From Rhodocyclaceae bacterium (GTDB taxonomy: Bacteria; Pseudomonadota; Gammaproteobacteria; Burkholderiales; Rhodocyclaceae), in NCBI GenBank assembly GCA_003963315.1, contig RXJP01000052.1, positions 1 to 32,565 of the forward strand: DNA of 32,565 nucleotides, in the 5' to 3' direction. A program made the translations under genes and the position numbers. Shown here in pieces: positions 8,450 to 18,635 of this stretch (the first letter of the stretch is position 1; each line of letters starts with the position of its first letter). The notes under the pieces are model-generated. The model made no database searches and was not told where the DNA came from. It saw nothing but the letters and a program-made list of their open reading frames with translations.

Positions 8450-10588
8450 TTAGGCCGCCGATACCTGGAACTGCCCAACCAATTGGTCGAGCTTGGCCGC
8501 GCCGGCGCCGGTCTTCTCCGCGCTGCGGGCGGCTTCGCCGAGGGCGGTGCGCACCCGGTCGGCGGAGCCGGTGATGGTGGCGACCCGGCTGCTGAGGGCG
8601 TTGGCCCCCTCGGCGATCTGGCCGATGGTGCCGAACATGCGTTCGGTGATGGCCTGCATCTCGCCCTTGTCGGAGGCGCTTTCCGCCGCCAGCTTGAGGC
8701 CTTCCTCCATCTGGACCATGCCGGTTTCCATGCGGGTGACGGCCTCTTCGGCCTGGGCCTGGACGTTGTTGATCATCTCGCGGATTTCCTTGGTGGCGCC
8801 GGCGGTGCGCTCGGCCAGCTTGCGCACCTCGTCGGCTACCACGGCGAAACCGCGGCCGCTTTCCCCGGCCCGGGCAGCTTCGATGGCGGCATTGAGGGCG
8901 AGCAGGTTGGTTTGGCTGGCGATCTCGTTGATGACGGTGACGATGCGGCCGATTTCCGTGGTGCTGGCCTCCAGGGTGCGGATGGTTTCCGCGGAGGCGG
9001 CCACCGAGTTGCGGATATCCCCGGTGCGGGTCTGCACTAGTTCGACCTGGCGCTGGGCGGCTTCGCTCACCTGGTGCATCGCAGTGCGCATGTCTTCGGC
9101 ATTGCGGCTGGCGGTGTCGATCTCCTCGATCTGGCCGCGGATGGAGTCCAGCACATCCTGCATGGCCACCAGCATCTGGTTGGCGGCGTCGCCGCTATGG
9201 CGGCTCTTGTCCAGCATGGACAGGTTGGTGACGTGGATTTCCTTGGAGGTGAGCACCACCCGACGCACGATCTGCTCCAGGTTGTCGATGAAGCTGTTCA
9301 CCACATTGGTCATGAAGGAGGTTTCATCCACCGTGTCCTTGCGCGGCAGGCGCTGGGCCAGGTTGCCGCCGCCCTCGGCAATGCCGCGCAGCATGCGGGT
9401 GGTGTCCCGCAGCCGGCTGCGCATGGGGCGGGCGCTGCCGTAGTAGAAGATCACCGCGCCGACCAACATTGACACCAAGGACAGGCCGGAGCCCAGCATC
9501 TCGCCCAGGTTCAGCCATTTGTCGAGCAGGGTGGCCGCAGTCCAGCAGCCGATGCTGGTGAACAGGTAGAGGCGCAATAGCTGGTAGGCGATGCTGCGGT
9601 AACGGTAAACTTCTTCCAGGTCGCCTTCGCACATCATGCCCCAGGTGTCGGGGCTGTGGGGCATGCGGAAAGTGACGCCCTTGCCGATCACCGGGATGTG
9701 GCGGTAATCGGAATAGCCAGGATAGGTGACGAAGAGGTTGTCGCCCTTGCGTATGGTTTCCCGCACGCCGGGGTGGAGCTGGTTGGTGGCCGGGTCGTTG
9801 AAGCGCAGTTCCAGTTCGGTGTGCTTCTGGATGCGAACGGTGCCGTAGTCGGTGCGCACGCCATCCCGCAGGTTGTCGCCCAGGGTGAAGGCGTTGTCCT
9901 CGAAGCGCGAGCGGGAGAGGGCAGTGCCCGGCGCGATGCCGCTATCGAATTCGGAGCGCACCATGAACAAATAGTTGTCGCCGGACTCGTGGAAGATATG
10001 GCCGGCCTCGCGCTGGATCAGGTCGCCGATCACATCGTTGGGTACGCGGCCGCAGAGGATGCCCACTGCCGTGCCTTTTTGCATCAGGGGACGATAGAAC
10101 ATCAAGGTCACCTGGTCGTGGAATTTCGAGCTGGAGGGGCCGAGTTGCTCCGTCACCGGATCGCAGTAGGGGCCGTGCAGGAAATTACCCCGCAGGGCAG
10201 CAGAAATGGCTTTGGAGGAGAGTCCCGATGGGCCGCTACGGCCTTTGGCGGTGGAGGCCTTGATGTTGCCCGCGGTATCGATGACGAACAGCTCGTTGAA
10301 GTCCTCGGCCAGTTTCTTCAGGTCGGTGAGGGATTCAACATCGATGTCCGGAAAGGTGGCTTCCAGTTCCCGGCCGAGGTTGTTGAGATTGCCCCATTGC
10401 TGTTCCGCCCAACCTTTGAGCAGGTTGACGCGGGTGCTGGCGATGCCCTCGAAAGTGGATTCAATGGCAACGTAGCGGTCCTTGTTCAGGTAGCAGGACC
10501 AGCCCATGGCAAATTTACCGAGTTTGCCGAACCAGGGCAGCCAATTCCGTTCCCCGTCGCTCAGGGACATTTGTGTACTTTTCAGCAT
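8450..10588 (-). CDS. Methyl-accepting chemotaxis protein
   Basis: A 712-residue chemoreceptor. The C-terminal signalling domain carries the conserved hairpin tip ([19 protein letters not shown] and [18 protein letters not shown], about residues 550-595), which contacts CheA and CheW. Two hydrophobic helices lie at about 333-352 and 365-385, followed by a HAMP-like segment to about 440. The first 330 residues look like a PAS/Cache-type sensor but are not preceded by a membrane helix, so both membrane helices are central and the sensor may face the cytoplasm. ATG 10588 is chosen because GAGAAG lies just upstream; an ATG at 10639 is an alternative. No C-terminal CheR-docking pentapeptide is visible. 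The ligand is unknown. Confidence 0.92.
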   Translation of the reverse strand: MLKSTQMSLSDGERNWLPWFGKLGKFAMGWSCYLNKDRYVAIESTFEGIASTRVNLLKGWAEQQWGNLNNLGRELEATFPDIDVESLTDLKKLAEDFNELFVIDTAGNIKASTAKGRSGPSGLSSKAISAALRGNFLHGPYCDPVTEQLGPSSSKFHDQVTLMFYRPLMQKGTAVGILCGRVPNDVIGDLIQREAGHIFHESGDNYLFMVRSEFDSGIAPGTALSRSRFEDNAFTLGDNLRDGVRTDYGTVRIQKHTELELRFNDPATNQLHPGVRETIRKGDNLFVTYPGYSDYRHIPVIGKGVTFRMPHSPDTWGMMCEGDLEEVYRYRSIAYQLLRLYLFTSIGCWTAATLLDKWLNLGEMLGSGLSLVSMLVGAVIFYYGSARPMRSRLRDTTRMLRGIAEGGGNLAQRLPRKDTVDETSFMTNVVNSFIDNLEQIVRRVVLTSKEIHVTNLSMLDKSRHSGDAANQMLVAMQDVLDSIRGQIEEIDTASRNAEDMRTAMHQVSEAAQRQVELVQTRTGDIRNSVAASAETIRTLEASTTEIGRIVTVINEIASQTNLLALNAAIEAARAGESGRGFAVVADEVRKLAERTAGATKEIREMINNVQAQAEEAVTRMETGMVQMEEGLKLAAESASDKGEMQAITERMFGTIGQIAEGANALSSRVATITGSADRVRTALGEAARSAEKTGAGAAKLDQLVGQFQVSAA

Positions 10589-10809
10589 GGCGCTTCTCTC
10601 GTCGTTGAGTGTGGTGCAGACCCTCTTCGTTGAGGGCATGGGAGTGTAGCAACGTCAGTGCCAATGCACCATTTCCCGCGCCAATAGCGGGGTTAAGCGT
10701 TTTCTTATCTATCACTAAAGCGAGACGGCGCACCACGGGAGTGCGGCTGTGCTCGGATGTGGACGACATAAAATCAACGTCAGGGAAAGGGGTTTATGTC
10801 TGGACGATC
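10589..10809. other. Intergenic region between divergent chemotaxis and cobT transcripts
   Basis: It should hold the promoter of the minus-strand chemotaxis gene. The most A/T-rich part is about 10692-10715. I could not assign a convincing sigma-70 or flagellar sigma-28 box pair on the minus strand. No small gene is evident. Confidence 0.5.
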
Positions 10810-10838
10810 TTGTCCCATTGCGATCCTGCGGCCATAAT
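10810..10838 (+). promoter_or_regulatory. Candidate sigma-70 promoter for the cobT transcript
   Basis: TTGTCC (10810-10815) and CATAAT (10833-10838) are separated by 17 bases. Transcription would begin near 10845, which is the expected 5' edge of the cobalamin riboswitch. The spacing and this placement support it; both hexamers are imperfect. Confidence 0.55.
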
Positions 10839-10843
10839 CCGCG

Positions 10844-11040
10844 CCGTCCGGTGAGGGGGAAGCCCCTCTGGGAACACGGTGAGGTTGCCCGAGTGTTGAT
10901 TCAGGCGCCGATTCCGTGGCGGGCCCGCCGCTGTGATCGGGGACGAAGCCGCTTATGCCACTGGGAAATCCCGGGAAGGCGCGGTGGAGGATGAGCCGAG
11001 AGCCAGAAGACCGACCGGATGCCACTCCCTGAATCAGGCG
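10844..11040 (+). ncRNA. Cobalamin riboswitch
   Basis: An adenosylcobalamin-binding leader in front of cobT. Conserved blocks appear in the right order: GGGAACACGGTG (10870-10881), GCCGCTGTGA (10927-10936), GCCACTG (10957-10963), GGGAAGG (10973-10979) and the B12 box AGCCAGAAGACCGACC (11001-11016). The closing stem can form from CGTCCGGT near 10845 and ACCGACCGG near 11010-11018. Behind it, CCTGAATCA (11028-11036) is complementary to TGATTCAGG (10897-10905), in positions suitable for the L5-L13 kissing contact. With no U-rich terminator before the gene, control is probably at translation: bound cobalamin would lower cobT expression, and perhaps that of genes behind it. Confidence 0.93.
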
Positions 11041-11100
11041 GGGTGAGTTGTGGTGCTGGACACACCGCAATAGCCCCTCGCCAAATTGGAGAAGAATCGG

Positions 11101-12219
11101 ATGCATTCCTTCAACATTCCCGCCGTCGGGCGGGACATGGTCGCCCCGTTGCAAAACCGCATTGACCAGAAGACCAAGCCCCTGGGCGCTCTCGGTCAAT
11201 TGGAAACCCTGGCCCTGCAACTGGGCGCCATCCAGGCTAGCCTGACGCCGCAATTGAATAAACCTCACATCCTCGTCTGCGCCGGCGACCATGGGGCCGC
11301 CAAAGCCGGCGTGTCCGCCTATCCCCAGGATGTGACCTGGCAGATGGTGGAAAACTTCCTCGCCGGCGGCGCCGCCATCAATGTCTTTGCCCGGCAGCAC
11401 GGCCTCGGCCTGGTGGTGGCGGATGCGGGCGTGGCCCATGACTTCGGTGTGCGCGATGGCTTGGTGAGTGCCAAGGTGGCCCCCGGCACCGCCAATTATC
11501 TGGAAGGCCCGGCCATGACCGCCGACCAATGCAGCCAAGCCATGGAGCAAGGCGCGGCGGTGGTGCGACGTCTGGCCGGCGAAGGCTGCAATGTGCTGGG
11601 CTTCGGCGAAATGGGCATCGGCAATACCGCCTCCGCCTCGTTGCTGACCCATTGCTTCACCGGCCTGCCCCTGGCTGATGTGGTGGGACGCGGCACCGGT
11701 CTTGATGATGCCGGCCTGGCACGCAAGCGCGGCTTGCTGGAGCAGGCGTTGAACCTCTGGCCGGAACGGCCCACCTTTAGTCACCTCCCCTGCGAGGGGG
11801 AGGCTGGGAGGGGGCGGGCGTCCTGTGGCGAAGCCGCCGAAACGGGCGGAGACGCATTGAGCGTTCTCGCCCGTTTCGGCGGCTTCGAAATTGCCATGAT
11901 GACGGGCGCCATGCTGGCCGCCGCCGAGACGGGCATGGTGTTGCTGATCGACGGCTTCATCGTCACCAGCGCCCTGCTCGCTGCCATCGCCATCGCGCCG
12001 ACGGTGCGGGACTATTGCGTGTTCTCCCATTGCTCCGACGAGGCCGGCCATCGCCTGCAATTGGCCCACCTCAAGGCGCAGCCGCTGCTGCAATTGGGCT
12101 TGCGGCTGGGCGAAGGCACCGGCGCCGCCTTAGCCTGGCCGCTGCTGGTATCGGCCTGCGCGTTTATGAAGGAGATGGCCAGTTTCGAATCCGCCGGGGT
12201 CAGCGAGAAGGCGACGTGA
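11101..12219 (+). CDS. cobT: Nicotinate-nucleotide--dimethylbenzimidazole phosphoribosyltransferase
   Basis: A 372-residue enzyme that makes alpha-ribazole 5'-phosphate from nicotinate mononucleotide and 5,6-dimethylbenzimidazole, activating the lower ligand of cobalamin. Family motifs are present: [61 protein letters not shown] and the C-terminal FESAGVSEK, which carries the expected catalytic Glu. The start has GGAGAAG (11088-11094) six bases upstream and lies behind the cobalamin riboswitch. Odd feature: residues about 225-250 are an extra in-frame segment ([24 protein letters not shown]) just before the conserved ARFGGFE, encoded by an interspersed repeat plus one arm of a 20-bp inverted repeat. 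All catalytic motifs lie outside it, so activity may be kept. Confidence 0.95.
   Translation: MHSFNIPAVGRDMVAPLQNRIDQKTKPLGALGQLETLALQLGAIQASLTPQLNKPHILVCAGDHGAAKAGVSAYPQDVTWQMVENFLAGGAAINVFARQHGLGLVVADAGVAHDFGVRDGLVSAKVAPGTANYLEGPAMTADQCSQAMEQGAAVVRRLAGEGCNVLGFGEMGIGNTASASLLTHCFTGLPLADVVGRGTGLDDAGLARKRGLLEQALNLWPERPTFSHLPCEGEAGRGRASCGEAAETGGDALSVLARFGGFEIAMMTGAMLAAAETGMVLLIDGFIVTSALLAAIAIAPTVRDYCVFSHCSDEAGHRLQLAHLKAQPLLQLGLRLGEGTGAALAWPLLVSACAFMKEMASFESAGVSEKAT
11781..11816 (+). repeat. Interspersed GC-rich repeat inside cobT, copy B
   Basis: TCACCTCCCC, then a short palindrome, then GAGGCTGGGAGGGGG. It matches copy A at 8321-8359 apart from a 4-base shorter centre and a few changes. It is inside the cobT frame and adds codons with no counterpart in the family. 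Confidence 0.65.
11829..11887. repeat. 20-bp perfect inverted repeat in cobT
   Basis: CGAAGCCGCCGAAACGGGCG (11829-11848) is the exact reverse complement of 11868-11887, with a 19-base loop that can pair further (ACGC with GCGT). The right arm encodes the conserved family segment ARFGGF, so the left arm looks like an inverted copy of native cobT sequence lying in the extra segment. Confidence 0.7.
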
Positions 12220-12298
12220 CGGGTTTCCGGCGAGCCCCGGCCGACTGCGCCTACAATCGCCGCTCTCCGACAACCGTAATACCGTGACAGGACCGTCC

Positions 12299-13099
12299 AT
12301 GAATGCTAACGGCCATTTCGCCCAACTCGATGCCCTCCTGGTGGAACCTTCCGCCATGCAGGCCCGGGTGATCGCCACTGCTTGCCAGGGTTTGGGCATC
12401 CTGCGCCTGCGCACGGTGGAGAGCGGCAAGGCGGCGCTGGAAGCCATGGCCCAGGCGCAACCGGATGTGGTGATCAGCGCACTTTATCTGCCGGACATGT
12501 CGGGTACTGATCTGGTCCAGGCCATGCGCGCCACCCCGGCCCTGGAGCATGTGGGCTTCATCCTGGTCTCCAGCGAAACCCGGCCCCAGGCCCTGGACCC
12601 GGTGCGCCAATCGGGGGTTTGCGGCATCCTGCCGAAACCCTTCAATGCGGACCAGTTGCGCAAAGCTTTGGCCGCCACGGTGGAATTCCTCGCCGAGGAC
12701 AATGCCGTCGGAGATTTCGATCCCGAATCCCTGCGGGTGCTGCTGGTGGACGACAGTCCCAATGCCCGCAAGTTCATGCGCCGGGTGCTGGAGAACCTGG
12801 GGGTGCGCAACTTCGTCGAGGCCGGTGACGGCAAGGAAGCCACCGCCATTCTCGGCGAGACCATGGTGGACCTGGTGGTCACCGACTACAACATGCCGGA
12901 AATGGATGGCCGCGAGCTGGTGGCCTTCATCCGCGAGAAAAGCTGGCAGCAAAGCGTACCCATCCTGATGGTGACCAGCGAAACCAACAACAGCCGCCTT
13001 GCCGCGGTGGAAGAAGCCGGCGTCTCAGGCATCTGCGACAAGCCCTTCGAGCCGGGCGTGGTGCGCCGGCTGTTGGGGCAGATACTGAATAATCGCTGA
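12299..13099 (+). CDS. Tandem receiver-domain response regulator without output domain
   Basis: A 266-residue protein of two CheY-like receiver domains and nothing else. The second (about 145-266) has the acidic pair in LLVDDSPN near 151-152, the phosphoacceptor Asp near 196 in VTDYNMPEMDG, and the Lys in CDKPFEP, so it should be phosphorylated. The first (about 8-125) keeps the fold and the KPF motif, but LLVEPS replaces the acidic pair and the phosphoacceptor site reads ISALYLPDMSG with Ala near residue 61, so it is a pseudo-receiver. ATG 12299 has AGGA a few bases upstream; a GTG at 12284 would add five residues. It interrupts the cob genes, with no histidine kinase beside it. A chemotaxis-type role is possible given the nearby chemoreceptor, but this is inference. 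Confidence 0.9.
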   Translation: MNANGHFAQLDALLVEPSAMQARVIATACQGLGILRLRTVESGKAALEAMAQAQPDVVISALYLPDMSGTDLVQAMRATPALEHVGFILVSSETRPQALDPVRQSGVCGILPKPFNADQLRKALAATVEFLAEDNAVGDFDPESLRVLLVDDSPNARKFMRRVLENLGVRNFVEAGDGKEATAILGETMVDLVVTDYNMPEMDGRELVAFIREKSWQQSVPILMVTSETNNSRLAAVEEAGVSGICDKPFEPGVVRRLLGQILNNR

Positions 13100-13145
13100 A
13101 CTAGTGTGGTGAATGCCAATTGACAAAACCACAGCAGAATCCTGT

Positions 13146-13220
13146 CGTCATTCCCGCGAAAGCGGGAATCCGGTGTCTTTGCCGTCGCGTCGCTGGATTC
13201 CCGCTTTCGCGGGAATGACG
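13146..13220. repeat. Pair of dRS3-like repeats forming a 26-bp inverted repeat
   Basis: Positions 13146-13171 are the exact reverse complement of 13195-13220, with 23 bases between. Each arm contains a palindrome of the form ATTCCC-N8-GGGAAT (13150-13169 and 13197-13216), the pattern of the neisserial dRS3 repeat. The unit lies between the receiver gene and cobS, where the transcript could fold into a long stem that attenuates read-through. Confidence 0.8.
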
Positions 13221-13249
13221 TTTTTCGTCAGTCACTTTTACGATTCTCG

Positions 13250-14047
13250 ATGGCCATGCAAGAACTCCGCATTTTTTTCACCGCCCTGGGTTTCTTCACC
13301 CGGCTGCCGGTGCCTGCCTGGGTGGGCCATGATGGCGCCCAGTTGGCCGCCGCCCCGCGTTACCTGCCCCTGGTGGGCATCCTGGTGGGCGTGATGGGCG
13401 CTGCCGTCACGGAGGCCGCTGCCCTGGCGCTGCCCATCTCCGTCTCCATCCTGTTGGGCATGATCGCCACCCTCTGGGTGACGGGCGCCTTCCATGAGGA
13501 CGGTTTCGCCGATGCCTGCGACGGCTTCGGCGGCGGTTATGACAAGGCCGGCGTGCTGGCCATCATGAAGGATTCCCGTGTCGGCAGCTATGGCGCCATG
13601 GGCATTGCCCTGCTCCTGCTGCTCAAATATCTGGCGTTGTCCGAAGTGGATGTCGGCCTGGACCCGGTGGATGACGATGCGGTGGAAGAAGTGGTCAGTT
13701 GGTTGCCCATTGCCATTGTCGCCGCCCACGCCGTCTCCCGCCTGGCGGCGGTGAGTTTGATGGCGATGCTGGACTACGCGCGGGAGGACGAATCCAAATC
13801 CGCCCCCCTGGCCCGTCGCCTCGCCATCGGCCCTTGGCTGCTGGCTGCGGTGACCGGTTTGGCGCCCTGTCTGTTCCTGCCCTTCGGCCATGCCCTCGTG
13901 GCCCTGACCCTGGTGCTGGCAGCGACGTTGTTGGCGGCCCGCTATTTCCATCGCCGCCTCGGCGGCTACACCGGCGATTGCCTGGGGGCGACCCAGCAGG
14001 TGACAGAAGTGTTGTTCTACCTTGGTCTGCTGTGCAGCTTTACCTGA
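13250..14047 (+). CDS. cobS: Adenosylcobinamide-GDP ribazoletransferase (cobalamin synthase)
   Basis: A 265-residue inner-membrane enzyme that joins adenosylcobinamide-GDP (from CobU) with alpha-ribazole or its phosphate (from CobT), forming adenosylcobalamin or its 5'-phosphate. The N-terminal FFTALGFFTRLPVP and the metal-binding signature HEDGFADACDGFGGG are diagnostic, followed by KDSRVGSYGAMG. Several hydrophobic helices span the protein, as expected. The start may be ATG 13250 or ATG 13256; neither has a clear ribosome binding site. The stop overlaps the cobC start by 16 bases, so the two are probably translated together. The dRS3-like repeat pair lies 29 bases upstream. Confidence 0.95.
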   Translation: MAMQELRIFFTALGFFTRLPVPAWVGHDGAQLAAAPRYLPLVGILVGVMGAAVTEAAALALPISVSILLGMIATLWVTGAFHEDGFADACDGFGGGYDKAGVLAIMKDSRVGSYGAMGIALLLLLKYLALSEVDVGLDPVDDDAVEEVVSWLPIAIVAAHAVSRLAAVSLMAMLDYAREDESKSAPLARRLAIGPWLLAAVTGLAPCLFLPFGHALVALTLVLAATLLAARYFHRRLGGYTGDCLGATQQVTEVLFYLGLLCSFT

Positions 14048-14574
14048 TCCGCCATCCCCGCCCACAAGTGAGCGCAGGTCTTTGTTACGGTCAGACCGAT
14101 TTGCCTCTGGCGGAGGATGTTGCCGCCTGCGCCGCTTCTCTGCGTGCGGCGCTTCCTTCAGATGCGCCCTGTTTCACAAGCCCCTCGCAGCGCTGCCGTT
14201 TGTTGGCGGAACGCCTGCATCCAGTCCCCGTGGTGGATGCGCGGCTGATGGAAATGCACTTCGGCCTATGGGAGATGCAAGCCTGGGACGATATTCCGCG
14301 GGAGGCCCTGGATGCCTGGGCGGCGGATCCCCTCGGCTTTGTGCCTCCGGGCGGCGAATCGGTCAGTGCATTGCAAGCCCGGGTGCTGGACTTCCTGGCC
14401 CAACACCAGCATCTGCCGGCCCTGACCCTGGTCACCCACGGCGGCGTCATCAAGCTGTTGGCGGGCCTGGCGGCGGGGGAGCCGACATCGGTATGGCAGG
14501 CGCGGAAATTTGACTACGGTGTTTTGCTTCCCTTGCAAATCGGCCCGCTCTGGCACAATGCCGGCCATGATTGA
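14032..14574 (+). CDS. cobC: Alpha-ribazole phosphatase, histidine phosphatase family
   Basis: A 180-residue member of the histidine phosphatase (phosphoglycerate-mutase-like) superfamily that removes the 5'-phosphate from alpha-ribazole phosphate or adenosylcobalamin phosphate. The phosphoacceptor motif LIRHPRPQ is at the N-terminus, and the second catalytic His is in THGGVIK. The GLCYGQTDLPL segment is typical of CobC. The GTG start at 14032 overlaps the end of cobS by 16 bases and is chosen because the motif starts only a few residues later. The last 8 bases overlap the following heptosyltransferase start, joining the cob and LPS genes in one probable transcript. Confidence 0.88.
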   Translation: MQLYLIRHPRPQVSAGLCYGQTDLPLAEDVAACAASLRAALPSDAPCFTSPSQRCRLLAERLHPVPVVDARLMEMHFGLWEMQAWDDIPREALDAWAADPLGFVPPGGESVSALQARVLDFLAQHQHLPALTLVTHGGVIKLLAGLAAGEPTSVWQARKFDYGVLLPLQIGPLWHNAGHD

Positions 14575-15643
14575 TGTCCTGCCCCTGTCCGAGCTGCGCC
14601 GCGCGCTGGTGATCAAGCTGCGCCACCACGGCGATGTGCTCCTCACCTCCCCGGTGATTTCCGTCCTCAAGGCCCATGCCCCCCAATGCGAGATCGACGC
14701 CCTCATCTACGCCGATACCGCCCCCATGCTGGAAGGCCACCCCGATCTGGCCCAACTGCACCTGATTGACCGCAAGTGGAAGCGGCAAGGCCTGCTGGCC
14801 CAGGCCCGCGCCGAATGGGCGCTGTTCCAGGCCCTGCGCGGCCGCCAGTACGATCTCATCATCCATCTCACCGAACATCGTCGCGGCGCCTGGCTGACCC
14901 GTCTGCTCAAGCCGCGCTGGAGCGTGGCCCCGCGCCTGCGTCGGCGGGGCGAGTTCTGGGGCAAGAGCTTCACCCATCTGATCAACTATCCGACCAACAC
15001 CAGCCTGCGCCACACGGTGGAAAAGAACCTGGACGCGCTGCGCCGTGTGGGCATTCATCCCCTCCCCGAGGAGCGCGGGCTGACCTTGGTACCGGGTTCC
15101 GCCGCCGAACAGCGGGTGGAAGGCCTGACCATAGGCCACGATCTTGGGTCCGGCTTCATCCACATCCATCCTGGCTCCCGTTGGCTGTTCAAATGCTGGC
15201 CGCCGGAGCGCATGGCGTCCCTGATCGACCAGCTTGCATCCACCGGCTACCCCCTGGTGCTCACCGGTGCGCCGGAGGCCAACGAGATGGCCATGATGGC
15301 GCAGATCAAGAGCCGTATCCATGCGCCGGTCGTCGATCTTTCCGGCCAGCTCAGCCTCAAGGAACTGGCGGCCCTGACCCGCCGCGCCAAGTTGTTCATC
15401 GGCGTGGATTCCGCGCCCATGCACATCGCCGCCGCCATGGGCACGCCCGTGGTGGTCCTGTTCGGCCCCTCGGGCGACAAGGAGTGGGGGCCCTGGATGA
15501 CCCGCCACCGGGTCGTCACCACCAACCACACGTGCCGCCCCTGTGGCCGCGACGGCTGCGGCGGCAGCAAGGTCAGCGACTGCCTCACCACCCTGCCGGT
15601 GGAACGGGTGGTGGTGGCCTGCCATGAACTGCTGATGGGATGA
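14567..15643 (+). CDS. waaQ: Lipopolysaccharide heptosyltransferase, WaaQ-like (GT9)
   Basis: A 358-residue glycosyltransferase of family GT9, which adds heptose from ADP-heptose to the LPS inner core on the cytoplasmic face of the inner membrane. The N-terminus (VIKLRHHGDVLLTSPVISVL) is typical. The C-terminal nucleotide-sugar domain has HIHPGSRWLFKCWP, the FIGVDSAPMHIAAAMGTPVV motif and LFGPSGDKEWGPW. The Cys-rich tail (CRPCGRDGCGGSKVSDC) is characteristic of heptosyltransferase III-type (RfaQ) proteins. ATG 14567 overlaps cobC by 8 bases; an ATG at 14558 is also possible. The exact sugar position is inferred from similarity only. Confidence 0.87.
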   Translation: MIDVLPLSELRRALVIKLRHHGDVLLTSPVISVLKAHAPQCEIDALIYADTAPMLEGHPDLAQLHLIDRKWKRQGLLAQARAEWALFQALRGRQYDLIIHLTEHRRGAWLTRLLKPRWSVAPRLRRRGEFWGKSFTHLINYPTNTSLRHTVEKNLDALRRVGIHPLPEERGLTLVPGSAAEQRVEGLTIGHDLGSGFIHIHPGSRWLFKCWPPERMASLIDQLASTGYPLVLTGAPEANEMAMMAQIKSRIHAPVVDLSGQLSLKELAALTRRAKLFIGVDSAPMHIAAAMGTPVVVLFGPSGDKEWGPWMTRHRVVTTNHTCRPCGRDGCGGSKVSDCLTTLPVERVVVACHELLMG

Positions 15644-15650
15644 TCGGCGC

Positions 15651-16793
15651 GTGAAGCTCGCCATCGTCCGCCAGAAATACACGCCCTTTGGCGGCGCCGA
15701 ACGGTTCGTCGAACGGGCTTTGACGGCCCTGGCCGGGCGCGGCCTGGATGTGACCATCATCACCCGCCACTGGAAAGGCGACAGCGGGGACAGCCGTCGC
15801 AAGGTGCGTCTCTGCAATCCCTTCCACCTCGGCCGTTTGTGGCGCGACGCGGGTTTTTCCCGTTACGTGCGGGCCATCGTCGCCAGCGGTGAATTCGATC
15901 TGGTGCAGAGCCACGAACGCATTCCTGGCTGCCATATCTACCGCGCCGGCGACGGCGTCCATGCCACCTGGCTGGAACTGCGCGCCCGCAGCCAGTCACG
16001 CCTGGCGGCCTGGTTCACCCGCCTGCATCCCTGGCACCGCTATACCTTGCGCACTGAAGCGGCCATGTTTCGCCATCCCGGCCTGCGCGCGGTGATCTGC
16101 AATTCGCGCATGGTGAAGGACGACATCGCCCGCCGTTTCGCCGTGACGGAGGACAAACTCCACGTCATCCACAACGGCGTGGACCTGGCGTTTTTCCATC
16201 CCGACCTGCGCCAGGAACACCGGCAGCGGGTGCGCGCGGAACTGGGCATTCCTGCCACCGCGCCCCTGGTGCTGTTCGTCGGCTCCGGCTTCGAGCGCAA
16301 GGGTTTGTTTCCCTTGCTCCAGGCCGTCGCGCGATTGCCCGACGCCCACGTGCTGGTGGTGGGCAAGGACAGAAAACTGGCCCAAGCCAAGTCCCTGGCG
16401 CAGGAACTGGGCTTGGCCGATAGGGCGCATTTCCTCGGCGGCCAGGCGGACGTGCGGCCCTATTACGGCGCCGCCGATGTGTTCGCCTTGCCCACGCTCT
16501 ACGACCCTTTCCCCAATGCCGTCCTCGAAGCCCTGGCCTGCGGCCTGCCGGTACTTACCTCGCCGGGCAGCGGTGCGGCGGAATTGATAGAGGCCCGTTG
16601 CGGAACGGTGGTCGACGCCCTGGATAGCGCCGCCCAGGCGCTGGCCCTGACGCAATTGCTGGCGATGGGCGACGATGCTTGCCACCAGGCCCGTCGGGCG
16701 GCGAGCACCTGCGGCAGCGAGGACATGGCGCTGAAGCTGGAAACCCTCTACGGATCGTTGATGGACGGGGCCTCGTTCCCCGCTCGTTTATAA
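15651..16793 (+). CDS. Glycosyltransferase family 4, WaaG-like
   Basis: A 380-residue GT-B enzyme of family GT4. The N-terminal QKYTPFGGAERFVERAL matches the acceptor-side glycine-rich loop of WaaG-like LPS core glucosyltransferases. VIHNGVDLAFFHPD, LFVGSGFERKGLFPLL and the donor-binding DPFPNAVLEALACGLPV follow in order. The size is close to WaaG (about 374 residues). GTG 15651 begins 7 bases after the stop of the upstream heptosyltransferase gene. It is followed after 87 bases by msbA. The substrate sugar cannot be told from the sequence. Confidence 0.87.
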   Translation: MKLAIVRQKYTPFGGAERFVERALTALAGRGLDVTIITRHWKGDSGDSRRKVRLCNPFHLGRLWRDAGFSRYVRAIVASGEFDLVQSHERIPGCHIYRAGDGVHATWLELRARSQSRLAAWFTRLHPWHRYTLRTEAAMFRHPGLRAVICNSRMVKDDIARRFAVTEDKLHVIHNGVDLAFFHPDLRQEHRQRVRAELGIPATAPLVLFVGSGFERKGLFPLLQAVARLPDAHVLVVGKDRKLAQAKSLAQELGLADRAHFLGGQADVRPYYGAADVFALPTLYDPFPNAVLEALACGLPVLTSPGSGAAELIEARCGTVVDALDSAAQALALTQLLAMGDDACHQARRAASTCGSEDMALKLETLYGSLMDGASFPARL

Positions 16794-16880
16794 TCCCGGC
16801 GCCTTCTCTGGCGCGAGGAACTCCGTCCTGCCGGGTTTCCCGGCTAGTTGGAGAAGCTGGAGCTCAACACAATCCACAAC

Positions 16881-18631
<1,751 letters not shown>

Positions 18632-18635
<4 letters not shown>

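Noticed and set aside
10640-10740. Flagellar sigma-28 promoter for the chemotaxis gene
   Set aside because: A GATAGATAA stretch is present on the minus strand, but no matching TAAA box at the right distance.
11773-11887. cobT as a pseudogene
   Set aside because: The inserted segment keeps the frame, and all catalytic motifs before and after it are intact.
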